Positions 9,645-19,709 of a stretch of DNA of 20,310 nucleotides are shown here, piece after piece (positions within the stretch are counted from its first letter, which is position 1; every line of letters begins with the position of its first letter). The translations under genes and the position numbers were made by a program. Below the pieces are notes generated by a model. That model was not told the origin of the DNA. It did not search any database and was given only the letters and a program-made list of their open reading frames with translations. Origin of the DNA: Didymodactylos carnosus (Eukaryota > Rotifera > Eurotatoria > Philodinida > Philodinidae); NCBI GenBank assembly GCA_905250885.1, contig CAJNOQ010003422.1, positions 1 through 20,310 on the forward strand, written 5' to 3'.

Positions 9645-10190
9645 AGAACACATACACAAAATAATAGCATAAAAGAATAATAAGCAGAAAATACATGATT
9701 TTATCAAAATAAAAGCTAAAAAACGGAAACAAAAAACCTGTCACAACAACATATTTTTCACTCTAAAAGGCAAATTAAAGCGATAGATTTTTTTAGATAT
9801 ATTATTCTATAGTCATTTTCTTAAAAACTAATCAAACAGCGGCGTCTTACCAACAGAAAATTGTCACGGGAATTGTACTTTTTAAATGCAATATACTTGA
9901 TCAGGTGTATTTTGAAATAAGAATATTTGTAAACTTTTTAAAAATCCGTTTGAGTTGAGTTATCTGTCAATTTTGAGTTGTGTCTTGAACTGGAATATTT
10001 GTACTAGAATAAATAGAAGGAAATATCAAATCATTCTAAATGTGCAGCAGAAATTAATATGGATCGTTTTGATATCTTCGGCAACTATAACAGTAGCATT
10101 TCTCTTTAAAAATAGATTTCCTATTTCTTCCCTCCAAAAATCAATGAATGTGAAGTTTTTCAAATGTAACTGATTCTGCATGGCATCTTT
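9645..10190. other. AT-rich spacer between convergent genes
   Basis: This stretch holds the 3' side of the CCSER-like gene and the region after the plus-strand exon. A possible extra 3' exon of the CCSER-like gene (10175-10026, minus) lies inside it. The overlapping plus-strand frame at 9955-10173 shows no protein features. Confidence 0.4.
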
Positions 10191-13100
10191 TCAAGGAATT
10201 TGCTTTGTAATTACTAAAAGTATACGTACCATTTGTTCCTGTAATAATCTTATTGTATTTTTGTCTTGTTCTTTTTCCTTACGTAATGTGACAATTTCCT
10301 ACAACAAAAAAAAACATGTTGTACTGATGAAACATATCAGTACTCTCTCACTTACTTTTAATAAATCATCGTATAGTATATTCGTATCGTCTGTTGATGA
10401 TGATAAACGAACATCGTTTAATGTTCTTTTTGAATTTGATATTGTTGATGATTGTAAATCACCGCCGTACAAAGAATTGATCATAGAATCCTAAGTATGA
10501 AAAATTTAGAAAAAATACGTCCACTTTTGTTCAAGTTATTGACCAACTTACACTCATTAACGGATTAACATCAACATCATTTTGTTTTAAAAGACGATCC
10601 AATTGATGAAGGATGGTTTTAACCACAGTCACATCTTTCATAACTTGTCTATGTAAGAGAAAGGAATAAAATATTTTAGTCGATTATAATTGAAGAGGAA
10701 TGACTGACATACCGATATGATTCAATATCCATCGGAATTTGTTCAGCATCCTCTAATGGTGGTAATGAACTTGGAGGTTTCAAAGACACGGATCGTGTCA
10801 TAATTTTATGGCTAAAATACACAATAAGTTAACTTTTATTGAAATTTTTTTATCATTCATGACAGATAAATCACTACAGTCAACTTCTTTCCATGAAAAT
10901 TTTTGAATTATACCTTCCATTTAATCGTGTTAATTCATCTAACGATTCTAATAAACTACCGTCACGATTATCTTTTGGTGAATAAAAAACCGATGTTGAC
11001 GCTCGTTTATCTTTTCGATCATCAATAACTGATTTATGTTGTACAAACGATGACGATGAATTGTTTGAAATTGATGATGATGGTAAGAGATTAGACGCTA
11101 TTGAATAATCATACAATTTATTATGTAGCGTATTAGGTGTTGGTGTTGACGTTCCTTTCACAAGTTGTTTATTTTCATGTTGTCGTTGATCAGTCAATGA
11201 AAATGAATTTATTCGATCACTGAAATAAAAATAAGTTTCTAACAAATATAGAAAAAGTATGCACGTAATATATTCTCTCAAAATATTCACGTTGAATAAA
11301 ACATCCCTGTAATACAACTGTACACTAGTACTTAAAAGGAATAAGAATAGAGAGAAAACTAACTTTTTTGTCGATACTTGAGATGAATCCATCGTTAACG
11401 TATCATCAAAATCACACATTAAATCATCGGATTTTAATGAACAATTGTCATCTTCCAAAATATCGTTATTTAATAAATCCGATACGGCTGACGATGAATC
11501 AAGTGATAATGCACTTATATGACGATCACGATTAGATTGTGGAGAAATAACATTAGAATTCGTACGTGGTTTAACAAATGTTAATGTTAAAGGAGCTGCT
11601 ACATTCGGAGTTTGAGATTGTTGCTGTGTGGAAGAAATACTGTTATGAAGACTAGCGTAAGCTGAATCAGATGACTTTCCTCGAGGTATAAATGACTGTT
11701 GAGATTCAGCATTGGCTAATTTGGGCTCGTTGCACTAAAAACAGAACAATAAGAAAATATTTATTATGTGAGCCTGAAAGATTAAATCGATAACGCTATT
11801 TGGAAAGAGAGACGCAAGTCATGAAGGTCCCAGGTTAAGTTCTGATGGTTGCTTTTTTGTAAAAATATAATAATATTTCGAGATTTTTGTCATGATATCT
11901 CAAGTTTTTCACTGTAATACCCAAATAGTCACATACCTGATGACTATTTTGTGTTGTAATTAATACTGGTTTCATTGTAAGTTGCGAAGTAAGATTTTTA
12001 TTCACATCACCGGAATTTGATGCTATAATCTGATTATGATCGTTCTCGTCTAATGTTAATGATTGAAAATTCGTGTTCGTATCTATAGTATCTACATGTT
12101 CGTTATTGTTAGTGACTAACAGACGTTGGCTATGTACACCATTTACAGGAGTTTGTTTCGGTAGACCTGGAGGTTTTGAAAAAAAGTCTTTTCGTTTTTG
12201 TTCTTTTACTTTGTCTTTTAACGAACTAACATCTTGTTGCTGTTGTATCTGTGTCTGAACAGGACGCACTGGTTTTGGTGATATACCTCGAGCCATATTT
12301 GTTTTTGATGGTGTTCTGGGCGATAAAACTGATGGTACATTTGTTTCATGAACTATTCGAGAAGGAGTTCTTGATGATCGCGTGAAATTCGCAGCTGTTG
12401 TTGATGTTAATGAAGAGGGTGGTTGTGGAGGAATTTGCTTGTTATTGACTAGATCGCGATTAGACTTTAGTGTTGTACGACTATTTGACGATGGCGGTTC
12501 TGTACGATTGTTAGTTAGTTTTTCATTCGAATTTGTCTGTTTACTGTAAGGTGAATAAGACTGAGCTATATGTTTACTTGATGATGATTTTGTTGGTCGT
12601 GTTATTTCCAATTTATTGTTTGATGGGATCGTTTTTGATTGTATTTGTCCGTTTTTCAGTTCTTTTGGTTTTATTCCAGAGGTGGTGGAAGATGATGAAG
12701 CGGTCGATATCGGGCTTACAGAACGGCTACTACTATTTGTATTTAACGCAGAAGTAGCTACGTTCGGTGACTTAAACCCAAATCTGGAATGAAATGTCGT
12801 CGGCGGTGCAGGACGTTTAAACTCCGAATTATTCGTGGTTATCCCGTTTGACATCGATTTAGAGTCTAAAATTAATTAACGAATATATTATTTTTATTTA
12901 GTTTTACATAAATTCACTTTCTGACTTGTGTGTTTATTGAACATTCTTCGTCTGTTTCAAATGAAGGTTAATCTAATAAATAATCGCTTTCAAGCACTTC
13001 ATATATTATCACAGGAAATAAGACTCTTTGTTCAAAATTGAATTAGGAGAGAAAATATTTGAAAATGAAGTTAAACAATCTTCGTCTGAAGAATATGCAT

Positions 13101-15021
13101 GCAGACAATGTATTAAAAAGACATTTGTTATCTCTCAGTCAATAATCAAAGGGTATGATTATTCGCTTTGGCATTCGGAAGATGAGAGTAAACATCTGCT
13201 TTTGGTTTGTTCTGCATGTTCATCCTTCAAATATATTAACAGAAATTTACTTACATTTAACTCTGAAAGAAAAAAACGGATTGTAGGTAGGAAATATTAT
13301 ATTGAATTAATTGTTTTCGAGCTTAGTTGTTTTTTATATTCAGGTATAAATACAGAACGCTGCCAAAACCTATCCATCCTCTCCTATTTCTCTCTCTTTC
13401 TCTTTTTCTTAAATAAACGAACATTTTGTATTTAGACATTGTGACTTATTGTCAAAACGAATAGATGTTTGTCGCCTTGAGTTTAAATACTATGTTACAA
13501 ATAAGGCAAAGAAGAAAAAAGGTTTCTTTTTTCTTCAATGACGATGATTCAGTCTCGTAGACAGGTAAGAAATGATGATACATGAATGGAAAGAAAAAAG
13601 AAATAAAAAAATATTTATGAAAAGCTCAAGCAAAATAAAAAGATTTGAAACAGCAGAAAGGAAAAAGAAACGACCTAAGTTCTACATCTGTTCCCGGTAC
13701 TATATATTCACATTCTTATCGCTATAGCGTTCAAGTATATGAATTAGATCTGGTAGGCACTAATAAAAAATACTAGAACAGTGAATGAAAGAAGTACCTT
13801 TTCGATGTTAAAAAGTTTTTTTTTCTGTATAAAAAGTTTAGCAAAATAATTTTTTATAAAATATTAGTAATAATGAAAAGTCATGAACAAAATAATTCTA
13901 TGACACATTAAAAGGTTTATGCTATGAAAAACTGAATGAAGAGAATATAATTAGTTCATAAATATACTTTAATTTATCTTGAAAAAAGGATATTTTTTGA
14001 CATATTCCGGTGAGATTTGATAAATTAGACTCTGATTTAATAGTTGTAACTTAGATAAGACTTAACTAACTAAGGCTGCTGATGACTCATTTGTATAAAT
14101 AAGTTAGACTCATATTTCTAAGATGATACGTTCTTCAACACACGGTTAATGAATATCAAGTTTCCAACGCAAGTTTATTCAAGACGCTCCTTTTCTCATA
14201 CATATATATACATGTCTGTCAATATGTTATGTTTGCAGACATTTGATAATAAAATAAAACTCTTTACCTGTGTGTGTATTCGCGATAATACTTGCGCTTG
14301 TAGCTGAGGAAGTAGGAGTACCGTTTCTGTTTAGATTAGTGCTGGTGATGTTATTATTATTAGTGGTCGGATAAATCTTGGAAGCATTTGATTGGAGAAT
14401 AGACGAAGAAGGAGTCGTTTGTGCGGAAACGGGCGTCGTTGATGTTGGTACGATAGGTATTTGCGATGATCTGTGAGTCACTAAATTTGGTTGTTGAGCT
14501 AACGATGTTGACGTAGGTTGATAAACAGGTAATCTCGTACGATTTGTCGTCCCCGTTTTAGGTATTGGAATGGAAGACATTTCTCGTTGTCGGAATAATA
14601 CTCGATTGTTGTCGTTGTTGTTGTTGTAGTTAATATTATTATTATTATTATTAAGATTTAATGGTCGATATTCATTATACCAATAATGTTCGCTTTCTTT
14701 TTGATCTAAACTAATTCGTTGATAAGATGTATGAAAATATTGTAGATATGGGTTTGTATTTAAATAATCGATTTTATCATGATATACAATATCTTTCACG
14801 GACGGTGCTGCTCTTATTGGAAGATTTCGTAGTGGCTGATTTAAGAGTGGCGATGGAGGAGAAGATACCCAAGATGTTGTTAATGTTTGTTCAAATGACA
14901 GTTGATGTTGATATGCAGTTGATTTGCAGTTATTTTCTGGGGTTGTTTTCAACACGTTTTTTGTTAAATTTGTTCTTATATCATGCGTTATAACACGCCT
15001 TTTTGATGTACAAGTTCCCAT
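10191..15021 (-). CDS. CCSER1/2-like serine-rich coiled-coil protein
   Basis: Eight exons: 15021-14268, 12865-11937, 11734-11364, 11219-10914, 10811-10713, 10648-10552, 10490-10356 and 10298-10191. They total 2799 nt in one frame, 932 residues; human CCSER proteins have about 830-900. Residues 1-660 are low-complexity and disordered, rich in Ser, Thr, Asn, Pro and Gln. SDDLMCDFDD (about 663-672) matches the family's EDDDLMLDVDLP. MKDVTVVKTILHQLDRLLKQ (about 824-843) matches the family's MVQDCTAVKTQLLKLKRLL. LLKEIVTLRKEKEQDKNTI (about 895-913) matches LLNEIKQLKDEIKKKDEKI; these comparisons are from memory. CCSER2 is linked to microtubule plus ends and Ndel1/dynein, so a cytoskeletal role is inferred. 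The start MGTCTSKRR fits a myristoylation signal (Gly2, Ser6) with Cys4 open to palmitoylation. Splice phases agree at every junction, including phase 1 across the 1402-nt second gap. The 3' end is uncertain: a donor at 10229 could instead lead to exon 10175-10026, giving 969 residues. Confidence 0.75.
12866..14267 (-). other. Long intron of the CCSER-like gene
   Basis: The donor ACACAG|GTAAAG at 14267 and the acceptor TTAATTTTAG at 12866 bound 1402 nt, against 57-202 nt for the gene's other introns. Joining across it completes a Gly/Asp codon (G|AC) and keeps the frame through DSKSMSNG. The intron is AT-rich and contains an opposite-strand open frame at about 13028-13435. Confidence 0.65.
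13028..13435 (+). other. Antisense open frame with two CxxC pairs, in intron
   Basis: A 135-codon plus-strand frame lies inside the long intron of the minus-strand CCSER-like gene. Its first 75 codons look protein-like and include YACRQCIKKTF and, about 45 residues later, VCSACSSFKY, a spacing that could bind one zinc ion. The last third is hydrophobic and rich in Phe and Leu, and looks noncoding. There is no convincing ATG; a possible 3' splice site (TATTATCACAG) sits just upstream at about 13014. It may be an exon of a nested gene, a gene fragment carried in by an insertion, or chance. No family recognised. Confidence 0.2.
14606..14652. repeat. Coding trinucleotide repeat (Asn tract)
   Basis: Interrupted GTT/ATT triplets on the plus strand encode an Asn-rich run with single Ile, Tyr and Asp interruptions, at about residues 122-139 of the CCSER-like protein. 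The mixture of AAT and AAC codons suggests an older repeat rather than very recent slippage. Confidence 0.7.
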
Positions 15022-15031
15022 TAATAGGATA

Positions 15032-15066
15032 CTAAGAATACAGAATAAAAAAAAAGAAATAGAAAG
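15032..15066 (-). other. 3' splice site upstream of the CCSER-like start
   Basis: On the minus strand a long pyrimidine tract (ctttctatttctttttttt) is followed by TTCTTAG ending at 15032, only 10 nt before the ATG of MGTCTSKRR. This is the strongest acceptor in the window. It implies a 5'UTR intron and argues against the longer open frame, whose extra residues (FSLSISFFLFCILSILL) would merely translate the pyrimidine tract. The matching donor and upstream exon lie somewhere to the right and I could not place them. Confidence 0.55.
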
Positions 15067-15972
15067 GGAGAACAACAGTTACAAACAGCCGCGGTCTAAG
15101 ACAATAATGGTATACAATAGAATTGAATACCGATCATTTACACTTTTAGGAGATAGTTTTTCAAGTGTTATGAAAAAGTTTGAGAACTGCCTACATGTGC
15201 TATCGGTCAAGAAGAAAAATAAAAGACGAAACTACTTGAATAGATGTTTTAGTCTTATTGGAAATAAAGCATTTCTCTTCCATCCAACTGGAAAGTCTGT
15301 TATTCATATGTAACTCCCTAGTAGAATGTGTCTGCTGATTTCTGCCATCGATTAGCACAAATGTTGTAATTTGTCATTTTTTGTTCTGCACCTGCATGTG
15401 TAGACAAGATTTGTAGCAAAAACTCCGTCAGAATCTGTGCGAAAAATGCTCAGATCTATTGCAGTTTGTTACAGAATATCGAAAAATGCTTCACAAATAT
15501 TTGTAGCTTTACTATACAGTACAGCCTTAACGAAATCGTTTATTAAATATGTATAAAAAAATATACTGAATTCGTATTTGTCTGAAATATACTTAACTTT
15601 GTATATTATTTTATGCCTTATATTTTGAGAAAATTTTGACTCTTCAACAATGCGTCGCTTACCACAGCTGAATTATTTTTTGGTGTACGAGAGAATAGCG
15701 ATAAATCTGCCAGAGATATCACATCAGTTTTTCAAGGATATACCCTCGAAAAACTAATGTAGTATACTCTATAGAGGGATTGTTCTACCTAAGTATGTTC
15801 ATATTTCCTCGAAAACAAGTGAACATCATTTTTTCCATAATAGATGCGTTACTATAGTTAGATCTATTAAAGCAAGAAGAAACGTCATTTTGAGTCTCAC
15901 ATATTCAGTGAGACGAACAATTAGAAGAGTTCTCGAAATCGTAATGCTAGAAATGGGAAAGATAAACTTGAA

Positions 15973-16035
15973 TAAACTTATAAAACCAAATTTTACTAAA
16001 AAAGAAACAACATACTACTTGGTTTTATAAGTTTA
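15973..16035. repeat. Perfect 17-bp inverted repeat (hairpin)
   Basis: TAAACTTATAAAACCAA at 15973-15989 and its exact reverse complement at 16019-16035 enclose a 29-nt spacer. No open frame or gene end is adjacent. It could be a tiny foldback element, the stem of a transcript, or a relic of a palindromic insertion. Confidence 0.7.
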
Positions 16036-17727
16036 GTCATATTCAATGTAATAATTAGTGACAATTACGAAATCACAGATTTATCTTTGGAAACTTACTG
16101 TATGACGGACGATTTTTCGTCCTTTTGATTAGAATTTCCATTAAATGGAATCTTTTTTACTTGATATTAATTATATTTATTTGCAATATTGTACTCATAT
16201 CATTAATAATGAAAATCGATCATTGGATATAAGTTTACCACAATTAAATGTGTCCTGCCATTTTATTATGCGTTATAATACAACAAAATATCTTTATAAC
16301 AATTATTTATTACTTGTGTGGAACAATGAGTAGACCACATTTAGATACGAAAAAAAAAATTTACCCTCTTGTGCTAGTTCTTTCTCTTTAGGAGAAAATA
16401 TTTTTTGTTAGTTATATTTACTCGTTCATAGATCAAGATAAACGCAATTTGCATCAAGGAATATATCCTATTCTACCCTAAGATATATAGGGATACATGA
16501 ACTCAAAAATGTATATACTTGTAAGACACATCCATATCCTGCTTAAAGAAATCTTTTTGTTCTATTTTCTTTTTCTCAACATTTTATTATTGAACACTCT
16601 TTTCAATTCTAACAATGTACGTAAGAGGATACTTATCAAAGTTTTTATAACATTATGTAAACATAAATTTAATCGTGTGAATGCACAACAAAAACATTGA
16701 ATATGGTAGACAGTTATCGATCCGTTACACTTTAAACTTATAGTAAATGGTATAATTGATTTAAAATATTCGATACTTCAGAAATCCTATCATCATTCCG
16801 AAAACAGAAAGTGAAAGCGTGAGAAACTTTAGTGGACAATGATCTTATATAAGTTTAACTCTAAAAAATCTTTTTATTCTAAAACATTTTTACAAATTGA
16901 CTTTGAATAACTCTTTTGCAAATATCGTATGTAATCTAATACCTTGATAAAAATTACCTTGTATATTATCACTGTAATCACATTGTTAAACATTGGTATG
17001 AGTTTATATATGAAATATTTTGTCACTTTTATATCAAAATATCGTGTATTTATATATTTGTTCCTTGAAAACACTAAGTAAAAATAGTACAATAACGTTT
17101 TTTTATTGTTTTCTAAATACCATTAGCATCCTTATGTATACTATTTATAGTGAAAAAGACACGAGGATATATATTTACGAAGAAGAAAAAAAACAAAGAA
17201 AAATTACTTCGAAATACGAAACAAAAAATCTTGTTTTTTGAAAGCCATGTGAATCAGAAAAGAGAAAAAAATTATAATAAGCGATGATTGTGATTCTGTT
17301 TCGAGTGTTTGTCACAAAAGGTGTTTGCATTTATCTCTCTTTTGCAGCATGATTCATATGTCACGCAAATGTGATGGAAAATATAATTTTGATATTATAA
17401 TAATAATGATGATGAGAAAGTAACACATACCAATGAAAGGGAAAAATTACTAGAATCTGATATTTGAGTGTTTTTACTATATATATATATACTATGTATC
17501 AAATAATATTATCTCTTCTATCGATGATGGTCAAAAATCAGTTGAGTATGTTCTATAGATGTGTGGATTATTATGAAGATATATAATGTCATATTTGATT
17601 CATTATGTGCAATCAGCTGTGTATGATGAATGTAAAAACGAGTTTTTTTTCGTATGTTTTTACTACAAGATTAGCTACTTTAAACTTATATTCAAGATTA
17701 GAACATTTTGATGATGTATCGTCAACA

Positions 17728-18042
17728 CTAGTAAGAAATCTATACACTTCTTGGTAGGATTATAGAGAATTCCTACCATGATCCTTTTAGGATTTAGTTT
17801 ACTTTAAGTAGAATCTTAACAAAAGCCTATAGAATCCTGATGAAATCCAGGATACCGAAAAGTCGTAGCATTTGCTAGGATTCTGTTCGGATCTGAATAG
17901 AACCCTAACAAGAAAATGCAATTAATGAAGTCTAGATAAAATCCCACACAACTTTCTATTCACTTTCTACTAGATCCTTAACTTTAAGGTTCTATAGATT
18001 CCTAGTGGGAAACAGATAGGAAGTGCGTAGGATTTTGTCTAG
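17728..18042. mobile_element. MITE-like element with imperfect TIRs
   Basis: A 315-bp stretch begins CTAGTAAGAAATCTATACAC, and its reverse-complemented right end reads CTAGACAAAATCCTACGCAC, a match of roughly 75%. The interior repeats TAGGATT and AATCCTA words in both orientations and contains an 8-bp hairpin, TGGTAGGA at 17752 with TCCTACCA at 17771. It is more GC-rich than its flanks and encodes nothing. No target duplication is clear, so insertion is inferred from the structure alone. Confidence 0.5.
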
Positions 18043-19709
18043 AAAAATAAACAAGAATAGGTGAGAAACGTGGACACCTACAGAATCAACACAATAACAC
18101 AGTTAATGTCATAGAGTATCTTTTAGATTTGACAGAACAAAAGCGTATCAATTTAACAGCATGTGTATTTTGACCTTTATATGTTAGATATCAATTATTT
18201 CACCTGTTTTTATTTCTATCGCAAATTACATGTTAGAATGAGTATTAATAGTCATTTAAACAATATCAAACTGATGAAAATCGAAAAATTTTTTCTCTCA
18301 ATGATCAGAAAGTGAAACCACTTACTTCAATTGAATTAATAATTAAGGTGGTATACGTTGTTCAACTTTTCTTCTTCTATACCATTTTTTTAACTTTTTT
18401 TAGTGAGCCATAATATTTTAGTATAAACTGACATCAAACATTTTAAATTGAAATTACACTATAAAAAAAAGAAACAATTAGCATCGCGCAATCACTATTT
18501 AATGATAACCTTGACTCCATTCATCGAACTTCACGCTTATAATTATTGAGAACGATATATAGAGAAACTTGCCGTATATAATTAGTTACGATATGCTATA
18601 ATGAGTTTTTCATTTTTGCTTAGACTGTATCTTTCTTCCACTTGAGGATTCTAAGATCAATTTCATCCTTTCCCTGTGATACATAATGAAAAAAGATTGT
18701 CGAAAACTTTCTCAAAGTGAGTTCGCATCTTCTTCTCATTTGATCGAACTTTGCAACCATGATAAAAACGATATTTTCAAATTTCTAATGTTCAAAAGAG
18801 TTAAAAACTATTGATATAAAGCGTTACTGGTGTTTTTCTTTTCAGTCAGGAAGTTCATATTATTCATTTTTATTTACTTACTTGTTTCATAGATGAAAAT
18901 GAACAATTTCTGTCAACTTGCACATACTTTTGCTATAGAAGTTTATGATATGGTTGTATTTGAGTTCATTAAAAGAAATCTGATGTTCAATTTTAAAATA
19001 AAATGCGAGAGGCGATAAAAATAATATATATGTATGTATCGGTACAACTTGTAACAACAAGGTTGTTACTTAAAAATGCCATTGAGATATACATTTCCCG
19101 GTATGAAGAACACAAATGAATGATAAGATTGAAGAAAAAAAAACCGAAAACGATTGTAAGTACACGAATGTGTGAATATATTTTTTTATTTTATTTGTTG
19201 TACATCACTCGTTATATATCGATAGATGATTTTGTGACGACGGTGCGGTGTTCAATTTCACTAAAGTAAATTACATTCACAATAAAGACGAACAATCACA
19301 GCAACAAAAAAAAAGAAGAAGAAAAAGACGAGGGAGATTTTTACAATAAAATAACGTTGAAATCTAAAATAGAGAGTGATGAAATGAAGAGATGATCTTT
19401 CAAAGAGTGTGACATAACAGAGAACATCACAAAAGAATTTCTTTATGAACAACAAACAACAGAGAAAGAGTTTATCGTTCGATGATGGATAGGTACGTTC
19501 ACACAGATTGAAGAAAATATATAAAACAAAAGGAAAACTTTGACATAGTATAAAAAAAGTATTTGCGTGACGATAAACAAGTACAGAGCATACAATTTGG
19601 TACAGATAACTTACATTTAGTCCAGACTGCCCATGAACACAATTACTCTCTCTCGTATTTATAAAAGTGCGATATCTATAGTTGATGAACGTTGTGGAAA
19701 ACGAGTCTA

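Larger units (their letters stand above)
15076..19708. other. 4.6-kb AT-rich region without supported genes
   Basis: I find no open frame with protein character, no convincing exon series and no tRNA-like fold on either strand. The open frames present (62-129 codons) are AT-driven. The CCSER-like gene's promoter, untranslated first exon and 5'UTR intron should lie in the left part. The region also holds a 17-bp hairpin at 15973-16035, a short GGACGA/TCGTCC hairpin at 16107-16122, a TA-rich stretch near 17481 and a MITE-like element at 17728-18042. Confidence 0.5.

Noticed and set aside
11835..11936. C-terminal extension VCDYLGITVKN of the 12-kb frame
   Set aside because: It follows a consensus donor (CAG|GTATGT at 11936), and the next exon joins in phase. 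These residues are translated intron.
10191..15021. Alternative reading of the large gene as a neuron navigator or SLAIN-type protein
   Set aside because: The Ser/Pro-rich N-terminus is unspecific. The DDLM motif and the coiled-coil sequence fit CCSER1/2 better, and no AAA ATPase or calponin-homology domain is present.
14924..15313. Plus-strand open frame of 129 codons
   Set aside because: It is antisense to the first exon and upstream region of the CCSER-like gene; its sequence has no domain and an AT-biased composition.
16145..17241. Several AT-rich open frames of 62-73 codons on both strands
   Set aside because: Rich in Tyr, Ile, Asn, Leu and Lys as expected from AT-rich noncoding DNA; no motif and no splice or poly(A) pattern.
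17478..17491. TA dinucleotide run
   Set aside because: A short simple repeat, common in DNA of this composition; not informative.
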